Shown: positions 24,423 to 35,185, counted from the first letter of the stretch. The stretch is 64,000 nt of DNA from Flavobacterium commune (GCF_001857965.1 NZ_CP017774.1:1984001-2048000), one strand, 5' to 3'. Made by a program: numbers and translations. Notes: generated by a model not told the origin, from the sequence alone.

Positions 24423-25170
24423 AATGATGTCCTAATTGTGATGGGTTTGACAATAAAAAGTTTTCCGTATAATTTTTGCCGTTTTTGCAGGCAGTTAAAA
24501 GCTCTTGTTCTAAGGCCAGATTAGCGGTTATAGCTGCCGATAATACACAACCCGAACCGTGTTTTGGATATATTTCAGTGTTTTTTGGCGAAAGCCTGAA
24601 AGATTGATTTGGTGTATGCAAATAATCAGTACCAACTTCCGTGGGATGATGTCCTCCTTTTAATAAAATAGAGCAGTTTTTGGATAGTTTTTCAGCAATA
24701 AGTTCGACTGATTTTTCCTTGGAATCCAATTTTAAAATTTCATAATAATTGGGTGTTATCAGTTCTATTTCGTTCAACACTGCAATCAAATCGTTTTGAT
24801 TTTCAATAGTCAAAAAGTCAAATTCAGTAGTAGATCTTAAAACCGTATCCCACACTATTTTGGTTTTTGGCGAAAGCTTTTTTATCGAAAAAACAATCGA
24901 TTTTAAATAGTCTAATGAAGGAACAATTCCGATTTTTACTGCTTTTACAGGATATTTTTGGAATAATACTTCAATACTTCGCAAAACAAAATCAAGAGCC
25001 GTCCATTGCATTTCAAAAAAATCACTCTCGGTTTGAATGGTATTGCCTGTATTAATGGCAAATCCATAAACCCGATGTTGTTCGAATGTTTTGATATCTG
25101 CCAAAACTCCTGCGCCGGCTGAAGGATCAAAACCCGCAATGCTTAATACGAAAGGACGATTTGTTGACAT
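24415..25170 (-). CDS. thiD: Hydroxymethylpyrimidine / phosphomethylpyrimidine kinase
   Basis: A 251-residue ribokinase-like enzyme that phosphorylates HMP to HMP diphosphate. The N-terminal SIAGFDPSAGAGVLADIKTFEQHRVYGFAINTGNTIQT is diagnostic. The anion-hole and catalytic segment near the C-terminus is KHGSGCVLSAAITANLA. It overlaps its neighbours on both sides (28 bases upstream, eight downstream), so translation is tightly coupled within the thi operon. Confidence 0.95.
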   Translation of the reverse strand: MSTNRPFVLSIAGFDPSAGAGVLADIKTFEQHRVYGFAINTGNTIQTESDFFEMQWTALDFVLRSIEVLFQKYPVKAVKIGIVPSLDYLKSIVFSIKKLSPKTKIVWDTVLRSTTEFDFLTIENQNDLIAVLNEIELITPNYYEILKLDSKEKSVELIAEKLSKNCSILLKGGHHPTEVGTDYLHTPNQSFRLSPKNTEIYPKHGSGCVLSAAITANLALEQELLTACKNGKNYTENFLLSNPSQLGHHYV

Positions 25171-25724
25171 GATTCAAAATTTTTAATTGGATTTTCCGTG
25201 TTCCAAATGTTTCCTAAAAGAGCAACATCATCAAAGCCTTTTTCTAGAGTTTGTTTAATATTTGCTGCCGAAATTCCTCCCAAAGCCACTGTTTTTGTGT
25301 TGAAATTAGTTCTGTTTTTAATTTCTTCGAATAAATTTGTTTTTGGGACATAGTTTTCTTTTGAAATAGAAGGAAAAACAGGACTCAAAAAAGCATAATC
25401 AAAATCATCAGACAACACATTAAATTCTTCGATAGAATGTGTTGAAGTAGATACTGTAAAGTCTTCAGATTTTTGAAAGCTGTCAGGTCTATTCGTTGAA
25501 GGAAAATGAATCCGGATAACTCCTAAATCTTCCGCCAATTGATGATGACTGTGTAAAACGAGTTTGCTGCGATATTCTAATCCAATAGCAGTTACAAAAG
25601 CTTTCATTTCCTCCTCTGAAAAATCAGGTTTTCGAACATGAAACAATTCCAATCCACGCTCGAAAAGAGCATGGATGGTATTGATTTCGTTAGATATCGC
25701 TGTTGGATTGGATATTACTATCAT
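25143..25724 (-). CDS. TenI-like / second thiamine phosphate synthase-like protein
   Basis: A 193-residue TIM-barrel paralogue of ThiE. It has the fold markers FHVRKPDFSEEEM, FDYAFLSPVFPSISKENY and TVALGGISAANI, but lacks the NDxxxLA and Asp-rich diphosphate-binding elements of true ThiE. It keeps a His in STSTHSIEE, at the place of the catalytic His of B. subtilis TenI, which isomerises the thiazole product of ThiG before coupling. Thiazole tautomerase is therefore the most likely role. It lies 78 bases downstream of thiC and overlaps thiD. Confidence 0.75.
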   Translation of the reverse strand: MIVISNPTAISNEINTIHALFERGLELFHVRKPDFSEEEMKAFVTAIGLEYRSKLVLHSHHQLAEDLGVIRIHFPSTNRPDSFQKSEDFTVSTSTHSIEEFNVLSDDFDYAFLSPVFPSISKENYVPKTNLFEEIKNRTNFNTKTVALGGISAANIKQTLEKGFDDVALLGNIWNTENPIKNFESCQQIVLSY

Positions 25725-25801
25725 TTTAAGTTAGAAGTTAGAGGTGGGAAGTTAGAAGTGAAGTTTTAACTTCCCTCTTCCAACTCCCAGCTTCCCTCTT
25801 T
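25725..25801. repeat. Dyad-rich spacer between thiC and the tenI-like gene
   Basis: Repeated AGTTAGAAG and GAAGTTAGAGG/GGGAAGTTAGAAG units face CTTCCCTCTTCC and CTTCCCTCTT, so the spacer can fold into a hairpin (GGGAAGTTAGAAGTGAAG with its partial complement). Similar AGTTAGAAAAGAGAA units are tandem at 28179-28209 upstream of the thi riboswitch. Confidence 0.6.
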
Positions 25802-27658
<1,857 letters not shown>

Positions 27659-27675
27659 TTATGGTCAATGGCACA

Positions 27676-27725
27676 CGGATAAGGCGGATTCGCTAAAGCG
27701 AAGACACAGATTGATACGGGTTTTT
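27676..27725. repeat. ATCCGTGT-family repeat fragment
   Basis: In the thiS-thiC spacer. On the minus strand it reads AATCTGTGTC, a TTCGCTTTAGCGAA palindrome, then TTATCCGTGTG. The same AATCTG...TATCCGTGTT arrangement occurs between the repeat copies at 8116-8144. Confidence 0.6.
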
Positions 27726-27793
27726 AGTTCCTGAGTTGGAATTTATCCAGCTTTAGGACTGAAAACCGACTACTGCAGTCTGCAAACTGAATA

Positions 27794-28000
27794 TTATCCT
27801 CCCTGTGTAGCTGAAATAATTAAAATATCGTCAGTTTCGGATAAGTGGTGACTGTCCCAATTGGATTTTGGAATTACGTTACTGTTTACGGCTACAGCAA
27901 TGCCATTTTGTTTTTGGGGAATTTCAATATCGAGCAAGGCTTGAATGCTTAGCGCATCTGCTTGAAATTGTTTGATTTGATTGTTGATTTTTAGTTCCAT
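27794..28000 (-). CDS. thiS: Sulfur carrier protein ThiS
   Basis: A 68-residue ubiquitin-like sulfur carrier for thiazole synthesis, first gene of the thi operon. It ends in the required Gly-Gly (ISATQGG), which ThiF adenylates. The start MELKINNQIKQFQ at 28000 is chosen; the frame is open further upstream but those codons overlap the riboswitch. The leader between aptamer and start is ~78 bases. Confidence 0.93.
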   Translation of the reverse strand: MELKINNQIKQFQADALSIQALLDIEIPQKQNGIAVAVNSNVIPKSNWDSHHLSETDDILIISATQGG

Positions 28001-28078
28001 TCTCGTATTTTTTTTAATAAAAAATACTTTAGGAATGGCTACAAAGTGCCCAAAAAATGGGACCACGGAAGTCATCTT

Positions 28079-28157
28079 ACTTTTCCCTACGCTAGTATGA
28101 ACTAGATCAGGTTCAGAGGGTAAAATCTCAGCCTGCTAATGCAGACACCCCTAAAGT
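28079..28157 (-). ncRNA. TPP riboswitch controlling the thi operon
   Basis: On the minus strand: TTTAGGGGTGTCTGC, GCAGGCTGAGATTTTACCC, CTGAACCTGATCTAG, then CATACTAGCGTAGGGAAAA. These are the CTGAGA and ACCTGA boxes of a TPP aptamer. It lies directly upstream of thiS. A TACATTTG -7 element (complement of 28164-28171) places the transcription start at the aptamer's 5' end. Confidence 0.95.
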
Positions 28158-28249
28158 GTGTGACAAATGTAATTAAAAAGTTAGAAAAGAGAAGTTAGAA
28201 AAGAGAAGTTTAACAATTTTACATTGAATACATCAAAACTGAACACTGC

Positions 28250-28813
28250 TTACTGATTTCTTGTCCAACATTCTTCTATGTGGTCGTTAACCATTCCGGT
28301 TGCCTGCATGTGAGCGTAGACTACGGTGGAACCTACGAACTTGAATCCGCGTTTTTTTAAATCTTTGCTAATAGCATCTGAAAGGGGAGTGGTAGCGGGA
28401 ACTTCTTTGAGTGATTTTGGGTTGTTGTCGATAGGTTTTCCTTCGGTAAAAGCCCAGATGTATTTGGAAAAACTGCCAAATTCTTCCTGAACTTTCATAA
28501 AGGCAAGGGCATTGGAAACGGCAGCACGGATTTTTAACTGGTTGCGGATAATCCCTGGATTGGTCATGAGTTCCTGAATTTTTTCCTCGGAATAAGTAGC
28601 GACTTTTTGATAGTCAAATTGGTCAAAAGCTTCGCGAAAATTTTCTCTTTTTGCCAAAACAGTATACCAACTTAAGCCCGCCTGAAAAGTTTCCAAAATT
28701 AAAAATTCAAATAAAGTTGGGTCGTCATAAACAGGTGTTCCCCATTCTTCATCATGGTATTTACGGTATAAATCGTCTTTTTCGCACCAGGCGCAACGTG
28801 TTTTTGCTTCCAT
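28250..28813 (-). CDS. tag: DNA-3-methyladenine glycosylase I
   Basis: A 187-residue base-excision repair enzyme that removes 3-methyladenine from alkylated DNA. The N-terminal RCAWCEKDDLYRKYHDEEWGTPVYDD and the C-terminal HIEECW supply the zinc-binding Cys and His residues that join the two ends of the protein. ETFQAGLSWYTVLAKRENFREAFDQFD is the helix-hairpin region. It lies two bases after the yhhQ stop, so the two are co-transcribed. Confidence 0.96.
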   Translation of the reverse strand: MEAKTRCAWCEKDDLYRKYHDEEWGTPVYDDPTLFEFLILETFQAGLSWYTVLAKRENFREAFDQFDYQKVATYSEEKIQELMTNPGIIRNQLKIRAAVSNALAFMKVQEEFGSFSKYIWAFTEGKPIDNNPKSLKEVPATTPLSDAISKDLKKRGFKFVGSTVVYAHMQATGMVNDHIEECWTRNQ

Positions 28814-28815
28814 AA

Positions 28816-29463
28816 TTATTTGCTATGAATGTATTTTTCAATCATCGAATGTCCTAAATAGATTAACGGTGTCAATACTATGGCGATTGTTAGTTTGACG
28901 AAATAACCTGTAAATGCTGATGCTATATAGTCGGGAGTGGAGATTTTTCCGGTCATCCAAAAGGCAATTCCCAAAACGATAAAACTATCGAAAAGTTGGG
29001 AAATGACAGTGGAACCGGTACTTCGGAGCCAAATCATTTTGTTGCCTGTTTTTTGTTTGAAAAAATGAAAAATGGTTACGTCGATTAACTGCGAGACCAT
29101 AAAGGCAGTAATGCTTCCGACAATAATCCACATACTTTGCCCAAAAACAGCGTGAAATTGTGCGTCGGTCACTAAACCATCGCCTTTGACAGCTGGAATT
29201 TTTAAGGCAAAAAACAATAAAACAAAACAATACGAAATCAAGCAGGCGGTAATTAAAGAAAGTTTTCGAACCCCATCTTTTCCAAAATATTCATTGATTA
29301 AGTCGGTGGTAAGGAATACAACTGGCCAGGGTAAAATTCCGATACTCATCAAATAAGGGCCAACGTAAATGAGTTTTCCGCCAATCAATTCGGCGACAAC
29401 AGCATTGGTGATAAAAATTCCGGCGAGTATTACGTAAACAAGGTCTTTTTTGGATTGAAACAT
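28816..29463 (-). CDS. yhhQ: Queuosine precursor transporter (YhhQ/DUF165 family)
   Basis: A 215-residue inner membrane protein with about six helices, of the VUT (vitamin uptake) family that imports queuine-pathway bases such as preQ0. Family blocks include LPWPVVFLTTDLINEYFGKDGVR, GSITAFMVSQLIDVTIFHFFKQKTGNKMIWLRSTGSTVISQLFDSFI. The substrate is by family; no que gene or preQ1 riboswitch is seen nearby. It is the first gene of a pair with tag. Confidence 0.87.
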   Translation of the reverse strand: MFQSKKDLVYVILAGIFITNAVVAELIGGKLIYVGPYLMSIGILPWPVVFLTTDLINEYFGKDGVRKLSLITACLISYCFVLLFFALKIPAVKGDGLVTDAQFHAVFGQSMWIIVGSITAFMVSQLIDVTIFHFFKQKTGNKMIWLRSTGSTVISQLFDSFIVLGIAFWMTGKISTPDYIASAFTGYFVKLTIAIVLTPLIYLGHSMIEKYIHSK

Positions 29464-29534
29464 ATTTAGGGATTTGATTCAACCAAATTTAGTTTCTTTA
29501 TTTTGAATTTAGGATTTGAACAAAAGTTAAATTC

Positions 29535-29576
29535 AAAAAAAAATCCCATTTCGTTTTCTCAAACGAGATGGGATTT
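29535..29576 (-). terminator. Terminator after tsf
   Basis: AAATCCCATTTCGTTT pairs with AAACGAGATGGGATTT (one wobble pair) around TCTC; on the minus strand it is followed by TTTTTTT. It ends the rpsB-tsf transcript. Confidence 0.9.
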
Positions 29577-29601
29577 TGTATAAGTATAAAATCTAGTTAG
29601 A

Positions 29602-30564
29602 TTAACCTAAAGTAACTCTTTTGAAACCTGTAATTTCAACATTGAATCCTTTAACGTAATCACCAACTTTTTTACTATCATCTTTGATGAAGTTTTGGTC
29701 TAATAACGCTTTTTCTTGGTCTAAAGTAGTGTTGTCAGAAATGAAACGTTGTACTTTTCCAGGAATAATTTTGTCCCAAATTTGCTCTGGTTTACCTTCA
29801 GCTTTTAATTCAGCTTTAGCATCTTCTTCAGCTTGTTTGATAACTTCAGGAGTTAATTGAGAGAAAGAGATGTATTTAGGAACATTTTTCAAAGTTTTTC
29901 CTAAACGTGCAGCTTCTTCATTGTCTTTTTCTATAACAGCAATACGAGCAGCAAGTTCAGATTCAACGAAAGCTGGATCAAAATCTTTGTAAGATAATGT
30001 ATCAGCTCCCATAGAAGCAACTTGCATAGAGATGTCTTTAGTTAAAACTTCAGCATTAGCGATTGGAGCAGAAATAGCTGTTAAAGCAGCAATTTTGTTA
30101 ACGTGAACATAAGATCCAACGAAAGCACCTTCTAAAATTTCGAAACCACCGATCTCGATTTTTTCACCGATAACACCTGTTTGCTCGATTAATTTCTCAG
30201 CAACAGTAATTCCGTTGAAATCAGAAGCTAAGAATTCTTCTTTAGAAGAGAAGTTAATTGCTTTTTCTACTAGTTCTTTAGCTAAAGTTACGAAAGCTTC
30301 GTTTTTACCTACGAAGTCTGTCTCACAGTTTAAAGTGATGATAGCTCCTTTAGTGTTGTCAGCATTGATGAAAGAAACAGCAGCTCCTTCAGAAGACTCA
30401 CGGTCAGAACGGTTAGCAGCAACTTTTTGTCCTTTTTCTCTAAGGTTTTGTATTGCTTTGTCGAAATCTCCTTCCGCTTCAACTAGAGCTTTTTTACAGT
30501 CCATCATTCCGGCACCTGTAGCTTGTCTTAATTTATTTACGTCTGCAGCAGTAATTGTTGCCAT
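29602..30564 (-). CDS. tsf: Translation elongation factor Ts
   Basis: A 320-residue nucleotide-exchange factor for EF-Tu. The N-terminal UBA-like domain reads VNKLRQATGAGMMDCKKALVEAEGDFDKAI, followed by LNCETDFVGKNEAFVTLA, the EF-Tu contact motif. It is longer than the E. coli protein (283), with the extra length in the central region, typical of the phylum. It is downstream of rpsB, the usual order, separated by a spacer filled with TTGGAATTT repeats. Confidence 0.97.
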   Translation of the reverse strand: MATITAADVNKLRQATGAGMMDCKKALVEAEGDFDKAIQNLREKGQKVAANRSDRESSEGAAVSFINADNTKGAIITLNCETDFVGKNEAFVTLAKELVEKAINFSSKEEFLASDFNGITVAEKLIEQTGVIGEKIEIGGFEILEGAFVGSYVHVNKIAALTAISAPIANAEVLTKDISMQVASMGADTLSYKDFDPAFVESELAARIAVIEKDNEEAARLGKTLKNVPKYISFSQLTPEVIKQAEEDAKAELKAEGKPEQIWDKIIPGKVQRFISDNTTLDQEKALLDQNFIKDDSKKVGDYVKGFNVEITGFKRVTLG

Positions 30565-30599
30565 AATATATCTTGTGTTTTAATGTTAAAAGTAAAAAT

Positions 30600-30690
30600 T
30601 CCAACCTTCAAATCCCAAATTCCAACGTTATCAGATGGTTAAAAAATCTGATTTTGGAATTTGGAATTTAAAATTTGGAATTTAAAAGTT
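30600..30690. repeat. TTGGAATTT inverted and tandem repeats between rpsB and tsf
   Basis: AAATTCCAA units at the left (30598-30632) face TTGGAATTT units in tandem at 30654-30685, so the rpsB-tsf mRNA can fold here. The same TTGGAATTTAGAATTTG text occurs at 13208-13224. Confidence 0.65.
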
Positions 30691-30693
30691 TAT

Positions 30694-31452
30694 TTATTCT
30701 TCAGTTGCAGGAGCAGCTTCAGCAGCCGGAGCTTCTTCAGCTACTTCAACTTCTTTTTCAGAACCTCTTTCAGAAAGTCCTTCGATAACTGATGCAGTTA
30801 CTAAAGATAAAATTTTCTCAATTGATTTAGAAGCATCGTCATTAGCTGGGATAACGTAATCTACTTCACGTGGATCAGAGTTAGTATCAACCATTGCGAA
30901 AACTGGAATGTTTAATTTTTGTGCTTCTTTTATTGCGATGTGCTCAGCTTTGATATCTACTACGAACAATGCAGCTGGAAGTCTAGACATATCAGCGATT
31001 GAACCTAAGTTTTTTTCTAATTTAGCACGAAGACGATCTACTTGTAAACGCTCTTTTTTAGATAGAGTGTTGAAAGTACCATCTTTCTTCATTTTATCAA
31101 TAGAAGACATTTTTTTAACTGCTTTACGGATAGTAACAAAGTTTGTTAACATTCCACCTGGCCATCTTTCAGTGATGTAAGGCATGTTTGCAGCTTTTGC
31201 TTTATCAGCAACGATGTCTTTTGCTTGTTTTTTGGTAGCAACAAATAATATTTTTCTACCTGATGCAGCGATTTTTTTCAAAGCTTCGTTAGCTTCTTCG
31301 ATTTTAGCTGCAGTTTTATATAGGTTGATAATGTGAATACCATTACGCTCCATATAAATGTAAGGAGCCATGTTTGGATCCCATTTTCTAGTCATGTGTC
31401 CAAAGTGAACACCTGCTTCTAGTAATTCTTTTACTTCTACTTTGTTTGACAT
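30694..31452 (-). CDS. rpsB: 30S ribosomal protein S2
   Basis: A 252-residue small-subunit protein. Diagnostic blocks: LLEAGVHFGHMTRKWDPNMAPYIY, ILFVATKKQAKDIV, RWPGGMLTNFVTIRKAVKKM, and PALFVVDIKAEHIAIKEAQKLNIPVFAMVDTNSDPR. The C-terminus has an acidic Ala/Glu tail. It follows rpsI after 171 bases and precedes tsf. Confidence 0.98.
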   Translation of the reverse strand: MSNKVEVKELLEAGVHFGHMTRKWDPNMAPYIYMERNGIHIINLYKTAAKIEEANEALKKIAASGRKILFVATKKQAKDIVADKAKAANMPYITERWPGGMLTNFVTIRKAVKKMSSIDKMKKDGTFNTLSKKERLQVDRLRAKLEKNLGSIADMSRLPAALFVVDIKAEHIAIKEAQKLNIPVFAMVDTNSDPREVDYVIPANDDASKSIEKILSLVTASVIEGLSERGSEKEVEVAEEAPAAEAAPATEE

Positions 31453-31537
31453 TTTTGTACTAGTTTACGTTCTGTTGAGTAAGCAATGTATAAATGGCGA
31501 AATTTCGGCTAAATACATTTAGATGCTAAACTAATTT

Positions 31538-31590
31538 CCCGACGCATCGGGACAACAACAACATTGTTTAAATTCAATAATAAATTCAAT
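31538..31590. repeat. CCCGA/TCGGG palindrome in the rpsI-rpsB spacer
   Basis: CCCGACGCATCGGG at 31538-31551 belongs to the same family as the palindromes at 20364, 35360, 44962 and 50741. Near the rpsI end GTCTTG (31593-31598) can pair with CAAGAC (31609-31614) but no T-run follows on the minus strand. The spacer may be a leader for rpsB. Confidence 0.5.
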
Positions 31591-31623
31591 AAAGTCTTGC
31601 TCCTGTGAACAAGACAGGCAATA

Positions 31624-32010
31624 TTAACGTTTAGAGAATTGGAATCTCTTACGAGCTTTCTTCTGACCGAATTTCTTACGTTCAACCATTCTTGGGTCTC
31701 TAGTTAATAAACCTTCTGGTTTTAAAACACCTCTGTTTTCAGCATTTACTTCACACATTGCGCGAGCGATTGCCATTCTTACAGCTTCTGCCTGACCAGT
31801 TACACCACCTCCGTAAACATTTACTTTTACGTCAAAGTTAGATGCGTTTTCTGTCATAGACATTGGTTGCAATACTTTGTACTGTAAAGTAGCTGTAGGG
31901 AAATAAGTTGCGAATTCTTTTTTGTTAACAGTGATTACTCCTGTTCCTTCTGAAACATAAACACGTGCAACAGCGGTTTTTCTTCTACCGATTTTGTGAA
32001 TAACTCCCAT
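31624..32010 (-). CDS. rpsI: 30S ribosomal protein S9
   Basis: A 128-residue small-subunit protein. [18 protein letters not shown], the [22 protein letters not shown] block and the C-terminal [12 protein letters not shown] tail, which reaches the P-site tRNA, are diagnostic. Its ATG overlaps the rplM stop by one base (TAATG), so it is translationally coupled to L13. Confidence 0.98.
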   Translation of the reverse strand: MGVIHKIGRRKTAVARVYVSEGTGVITVNKKEFATYFPTATLQYKVLQPMSMTENASNFDVKVNVYGGGVTGQAEAVRMAIARAMCEVNAENRGVLKPEGLLTRDPRMVERKKFGQKKARKRFQFSKR

Positions 32011-32465
32011 TACTTAAGATCGTTTAGGTTAACAGTTCTTGGTTTTTGAGCCGCTTGTTTGTGCTCAGAACCAACAACAACATTTAAATTTCTGAAAAGT
32101 TCAGCTCCTAATTTGTTCTTAGGTAACATTCCTTTTACTGCTTTTTCAACTAAAGCTGCAGGGTTTTTAGCTTGCAATACTTTAGCAGTTAAAGTTCTTT
32201 GTCCTCCTGGATAACCTGTGTGACGCATGTAAATTTTCTCGTCCATTTTGTTACCTGTAAGGTTGATTTTTTCTGCGTTGATAACAATTACGTTATCTCC
32301 ACAGTCCACGTGTGGGGTATAGCTTGGCTTGTACTTTCCTCTTAAAATCATAGCGACTTTAGAAGCAAGACGTCCTAAGTTATGACCCTCTGCATCTACA
32401 ACGATCCACTCTTTAGTAGAGTTTGCCTTTGTAGCTGAAATTGTCTTGTAGCTTAATGCGTTCAC
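32010..32465 (-). CDS. rplM: 50S ribosomal protein L13
   Basis: A 151-residue large-subunit protein. The blocks [61 protein letters not shown] and [17 protein letters not shown] are diagnostic. First gene of rplM-rpsI, with a strong promoter 45 bases upstream and a GC-rich hairpin in the leader. Confidence 0.98.
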   Translation of the reverse strand: MNALSYKTISATKANSTKEWIVVDAEGHNLGRLASKVAMILRGKYKPSYTPHVDCGDNVIVINAEKINLTGNKMDEKIYMRHTGYPGGQRTLTAKVLQAKNPAALVEKAVKGMLPKNKLGAELFRNLNVVVGSEHKQAAQKPRTVNLNDLK

Positions 32466-32494
32466 AATAAAAATTTTTTAATTAAACATTCCAT

Positions 32495-32541
32495 CCCCAA
32501 TAAAGGGGTTGCAAAAGTACAATTAATTATTTTAAATACAA
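32495..32541 (-). promoter_or_regulatory. rplM promoter and leader hairpin
   Basis: On the minus strand: TTG (complement of 32539-32541), a 19-base spacer, and TACTTTTG (complement of 32512-32519). Immediately after the predicted start the leader contains CCCC-TTTATT-GGGG (32495-32508), a small hairpin without a T-run, so it is not a terminator. It could be the site of autoregulation by L13. Confidence 0.7.
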
Positions 32542-32800
32542 ATACCTTAAATGAATAATTTTTTCAGGTTTTCTGGCTGATAATCAATCGGATATTTGTG
32601 GTGCTCTGAGCTGCTTCTTTTTTGTATTTCTGTAGGTGGCTCAGGTTTTAAAATTATCTTACATTTGATTTGAAAAATAAATTGATTATCTTGCAGTCTT
32701 GCGATGTGAGGAATAAGAGAAATAGGATTTATTTTTTAGAGTTAATCTAGTGTTTTTTATTAATTGCATCTATTCTAAAAACGAAGACAATATTATTAAT
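32542..32800. other. Spacer between divergent rplM and lacI-type gene
   Basis: AT-rich, non-coding. TACATTTG at 32660-32667 could be a -7 element for the regulator, but no TTG lies at the right distance. No dyad that would stand out as a LacI-type operator was recognised. Confidence 0.4.
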
Positions 32801-33853
32801 ATGAAAGTTAAAGCTACACTTAAACAAATTGCCAAAGAACTTAATGTTTCTGTTTCTACGGTTTCTAAAGCACTGAATGATAGTCCGGAGATTAGTAGTC
32901 AGACTAAGGTTAAGATTAAAGAGTATGCTAAACTCAAAAATTACAAGCCTAATATTATAGGTTTGAACTTGAAAAACAGAAAAACTAAAACCATAGGGGT
33001 GATTATCCCGAATATTTTGAATTCTTTTTTTGCCAAAGTATTTAGCGGTATCGAAAAAGTAGCTGACGAAAAAGGGTATAATGTTATTACCTGTATTTCG
33101 AATGAATCGATAGTAAAAGAAATCAATACATTAGAAATGTTGAGTAATGGAACTACCGATGGTTTTATCTTGTCGGTTTCACAGGAAGCTCAAAAACTCC
33201 AGGACTATTCTCATTTTACGGATATTATTAATGAAGGAACGCCAATTGTAATGTTTGACCGCATTGCTGAAGAAGTCGAATGCGATAAAGTAGTGGTAGA
33301 TGACTATGATTCGGCATTGAATGTAACGCAAAGATTAATCGATACGGGGTGTAAAAACATTGCATTGATTTCTTCTGTAGATGATTTAAGTGTTGGGAAA
33401 TTAAGAACAGAAGGTTATTTGAAAGCCCTGGCCGATAATGGAATTCCGGTAAACGAAAATATTATTCTTCGCACCAATTCAGAAGATGATATGAAAAAAA
33501 GAATTGAAGCTATTTTTGAAAACAATACTATTGATGGTGTTTTTGCTTTAGACGAACGCGATTCGGTTGCGGCTTTGAAAGTTGCTATTAAAAAAGGATA
33601 TAAAATTCCGGAAGAGTTATCCATCATAGGTTTTGCTGATGGAATTTTAGCTTCCAGACGATTAACACCAAGCTTGAGTACGGTAAGTCAGCATGGAGTT
33701 GAGATTGGAGAAGTTGCAGCCAAATTACTCATTGATCGCTTAGAAGCAGATGAAGAAAACGAATTGCCTTATCAAACGGTGGTTATCAAAACCAATCTAA
33801 AAGAAAGAGAATCTTCTAAAACGAAAAAAAAATCCATTCTTAAAAATAAATAA
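32801..33853 (+). CDS. LacI family transcriptional regulator
   Basis: A 350-residue repressor or activator. The N-terminal HTH (TLKQIAKELNVSVSTVSKALNDSPEIS) and hinge (YKPNIIGLNLKNRKTKTIGVIIP) are textbook, followed by a periplasmic-binding-protein-like ligand domain with DGFILSVSQE and TPIVMFDRI. The start MKVKATLKQ at 32801 is chosen over 32750 because the latter adds 17 non-family residues. LacI members in Bacteroidota usually sense sugars; no sugar-utilisation gene is adjacent, so the target is unknown. Confidence 0.9.
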   Translation: MKVKATLKQIAKELNVSVSTVSKALNDSPEISSQTKVKIKEYAKLKNYKPNIIGLNLKNRKTKTIGVIIPNILNSFFAKVFSGIEKVADEKGYNVITCISNESIVKEINTLEMLSNGTTDGFILSVSQEAQKLQDYSHFTDIINEGTPIVMFDRIAEEVECDKVVVDDYDSALNVTQRLIDTGCKNIALISSVDDLSVGKLRTEGYLKALADNGIPVNENIILRTNSEDDMKKRIEAIFENNTIDGVFALDERDSVAALKVAIKKGYKIPEELSIIGFADGILASRRLTPSLSTVSQHGVEIGEVAAKLLIDRLEADEENELPYQTVVIKTNLKERESSKTKKKSILKNK

Positions 33854-33866
33854 GAATGGATTTTTT
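33829..33866 (+). terminator. Terminator overlapping the end of the LacI-type gene
   Basis: AAATCCATTCTT pairs with AAGAATGGATTT, the stop codon lying in the loop, followed by T6. The left arm is part of the coding sequence (KSILKNK). Confidence 0.88.
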
Positions 33867-33886
33867 GTTTTGAATGTTTTTATGTT

Positions 33887-35014
33887 CTAATTAAAGCTGT
33901 ATTTAAATTTAGGATTTTTATATTTTTTCAATTTTTCAAACGAAACTAAGAAAGTTTCTTCGCAAGATCCCTTCATTGCATGTGGAAAAGAGGGGGTAAA
34001 TTCGATACCTTTTTCAGAGTAAATCCAAGTTAAAAAATCCCAACGGTTCAAATCAGTCATGTCACAAGGCTCTTCTTCATTATCTTTTGGTTTTTTAAAA
34101 TATTGTTGAGCGTTTACTATGGAAAATAGTTTAGGTGCAAAATGATCATGTCTGTACTTCGAGTAGCTGTCAAAACCACTTTCTTTTTCAGTTGTTACAC
34201 TTTTGTCAAAAGCGATTATATCATCTATTTCATAATTTTTCCCTGTATTTAAATCAATTAAAAAACCTCTAGTTGTATAATCAGGATAAGCCCCTCCGCA
34301 AAACCAATTCATGCTTGTTTTAAATCCTAATAAATTGCTGTTTAAAAAAGTTAAAGAGGTTTCATAAGCTATACCTTCTCCGGTATTATATTCAAAACTC
34401 GATGAACAATTTAATTGGTCTAGAATATTTTCAATATGTATTTTTTCTAAAACTGGATTGACTTTGTTTTTATTGTTTTCAAGAAAATTATCTCCTAATC
34501 TAAAAAAGAGAACGTTACAGTGTTTTTCTGAATACCACTCTATTACTTTGTTTTTATAAGTAGTAGTTTTTTGTTTCTTGAATTCAAGGAATTTCGATTT
34601 TACAAGATTTAATTTTTCATCAATATAGTTTTCTGATAAGTCAGATTTGTAATTGGTAAAATCAATTGGAGAAAGCTTGACGGTAAAGGATTTTCCTTTG
34701 GCATCCCTCCAGATTCCTTCAAAATTATTGTTAGCTACTTTTTTTAGAATAAATTTTTCTCTGATTGTATCATTGTGCTTTACTGTTAAAGTGAATTCAT
34801 TGTTCTTAAAAGATCCTTCTAGCGGAATGTCTTTTAATGAGTTTTGGTAAAAATAAATAGCATTGGTATTAGGTTCCTCGGTAGTAGAGCCAAATAGATT
34901 TATACTCATATAGATTTTACTTTTTGCCAAAGTACCTTCTAAATAATAGCTTTGATTTTGACAAAACACCAATATGGATTGAAATACAAAAAAACACAGG
35001 ATTATTTTCTTCAT
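33887..35014 (-). CDS. Secreted protein of unknown function
   Basis: I do not recognise a named family. The start at 35014 (MKKIILCFFVFQSILVFCQ) gives a clean signal peptide; the frame is open to 35044 but the extra residues precede the signal. The mature ~355 residues are predicted to be largely beta-strand, with motifs KIYMSINLFG, EGIWRDAKGKSFTVKL and, in the C-terminal half, MNWFCGGAYPDYTTRGFLIDLNTGKNYEIDDI, which resembles the DUF3298-type beta region of bacterial exported proteins (inference). Single gene between convergent lacI-type and downstream of polA, on its own strand. Confidence 0.6.
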   Translation of the reverse strand: MKKIILCFFVFQSILVFCQNQSYYLEGTLAKSKIYMSINLFGSTTEEPNTNAIYFYQNSLKDIPLEGSFKNNEFTLTVKHNDTIREKFILKKVANNNFEGIWRDAKGKSFTVKLSPIDFTNYKSDLSENYIDEKLNLVKSKFLEFKKQKTTTYKNKVIEWYSEKHCNVLFFRLGDNFLENNKNKVNPVLEKIHIENILDQLNCSSSFEYNTGEGIAYETSLTFLNSNLLGFKTSMNWFCGGAYPDYTTRGFLIDLNTGKNYEIDDIIAFDKSVTTEKESGFDSYSKYRHDHFAPKLFSIVNAQQYFKKPKDNEEEPCDMTDLNRWDFLTWIYSEKGIEFTPSFPHAMKGSCEETFLVSFEKLKKYKNPKFKYSFN

Positions 35015-35185
35015 AAATTTAGGATTGCTAATGTTAGCTTGCATTCTGTAATAGGAATAGGCTTAACGAAGATACTCAAAGAGGTACAAAAGTGCGCTAA
35101 ATTTCGCATATTTTTGTACCTCTTAGTGAAATAAAGTCTATTCCGGATTACTGCTACTGCATTCTAAATTCTGCAATCTAAAATA

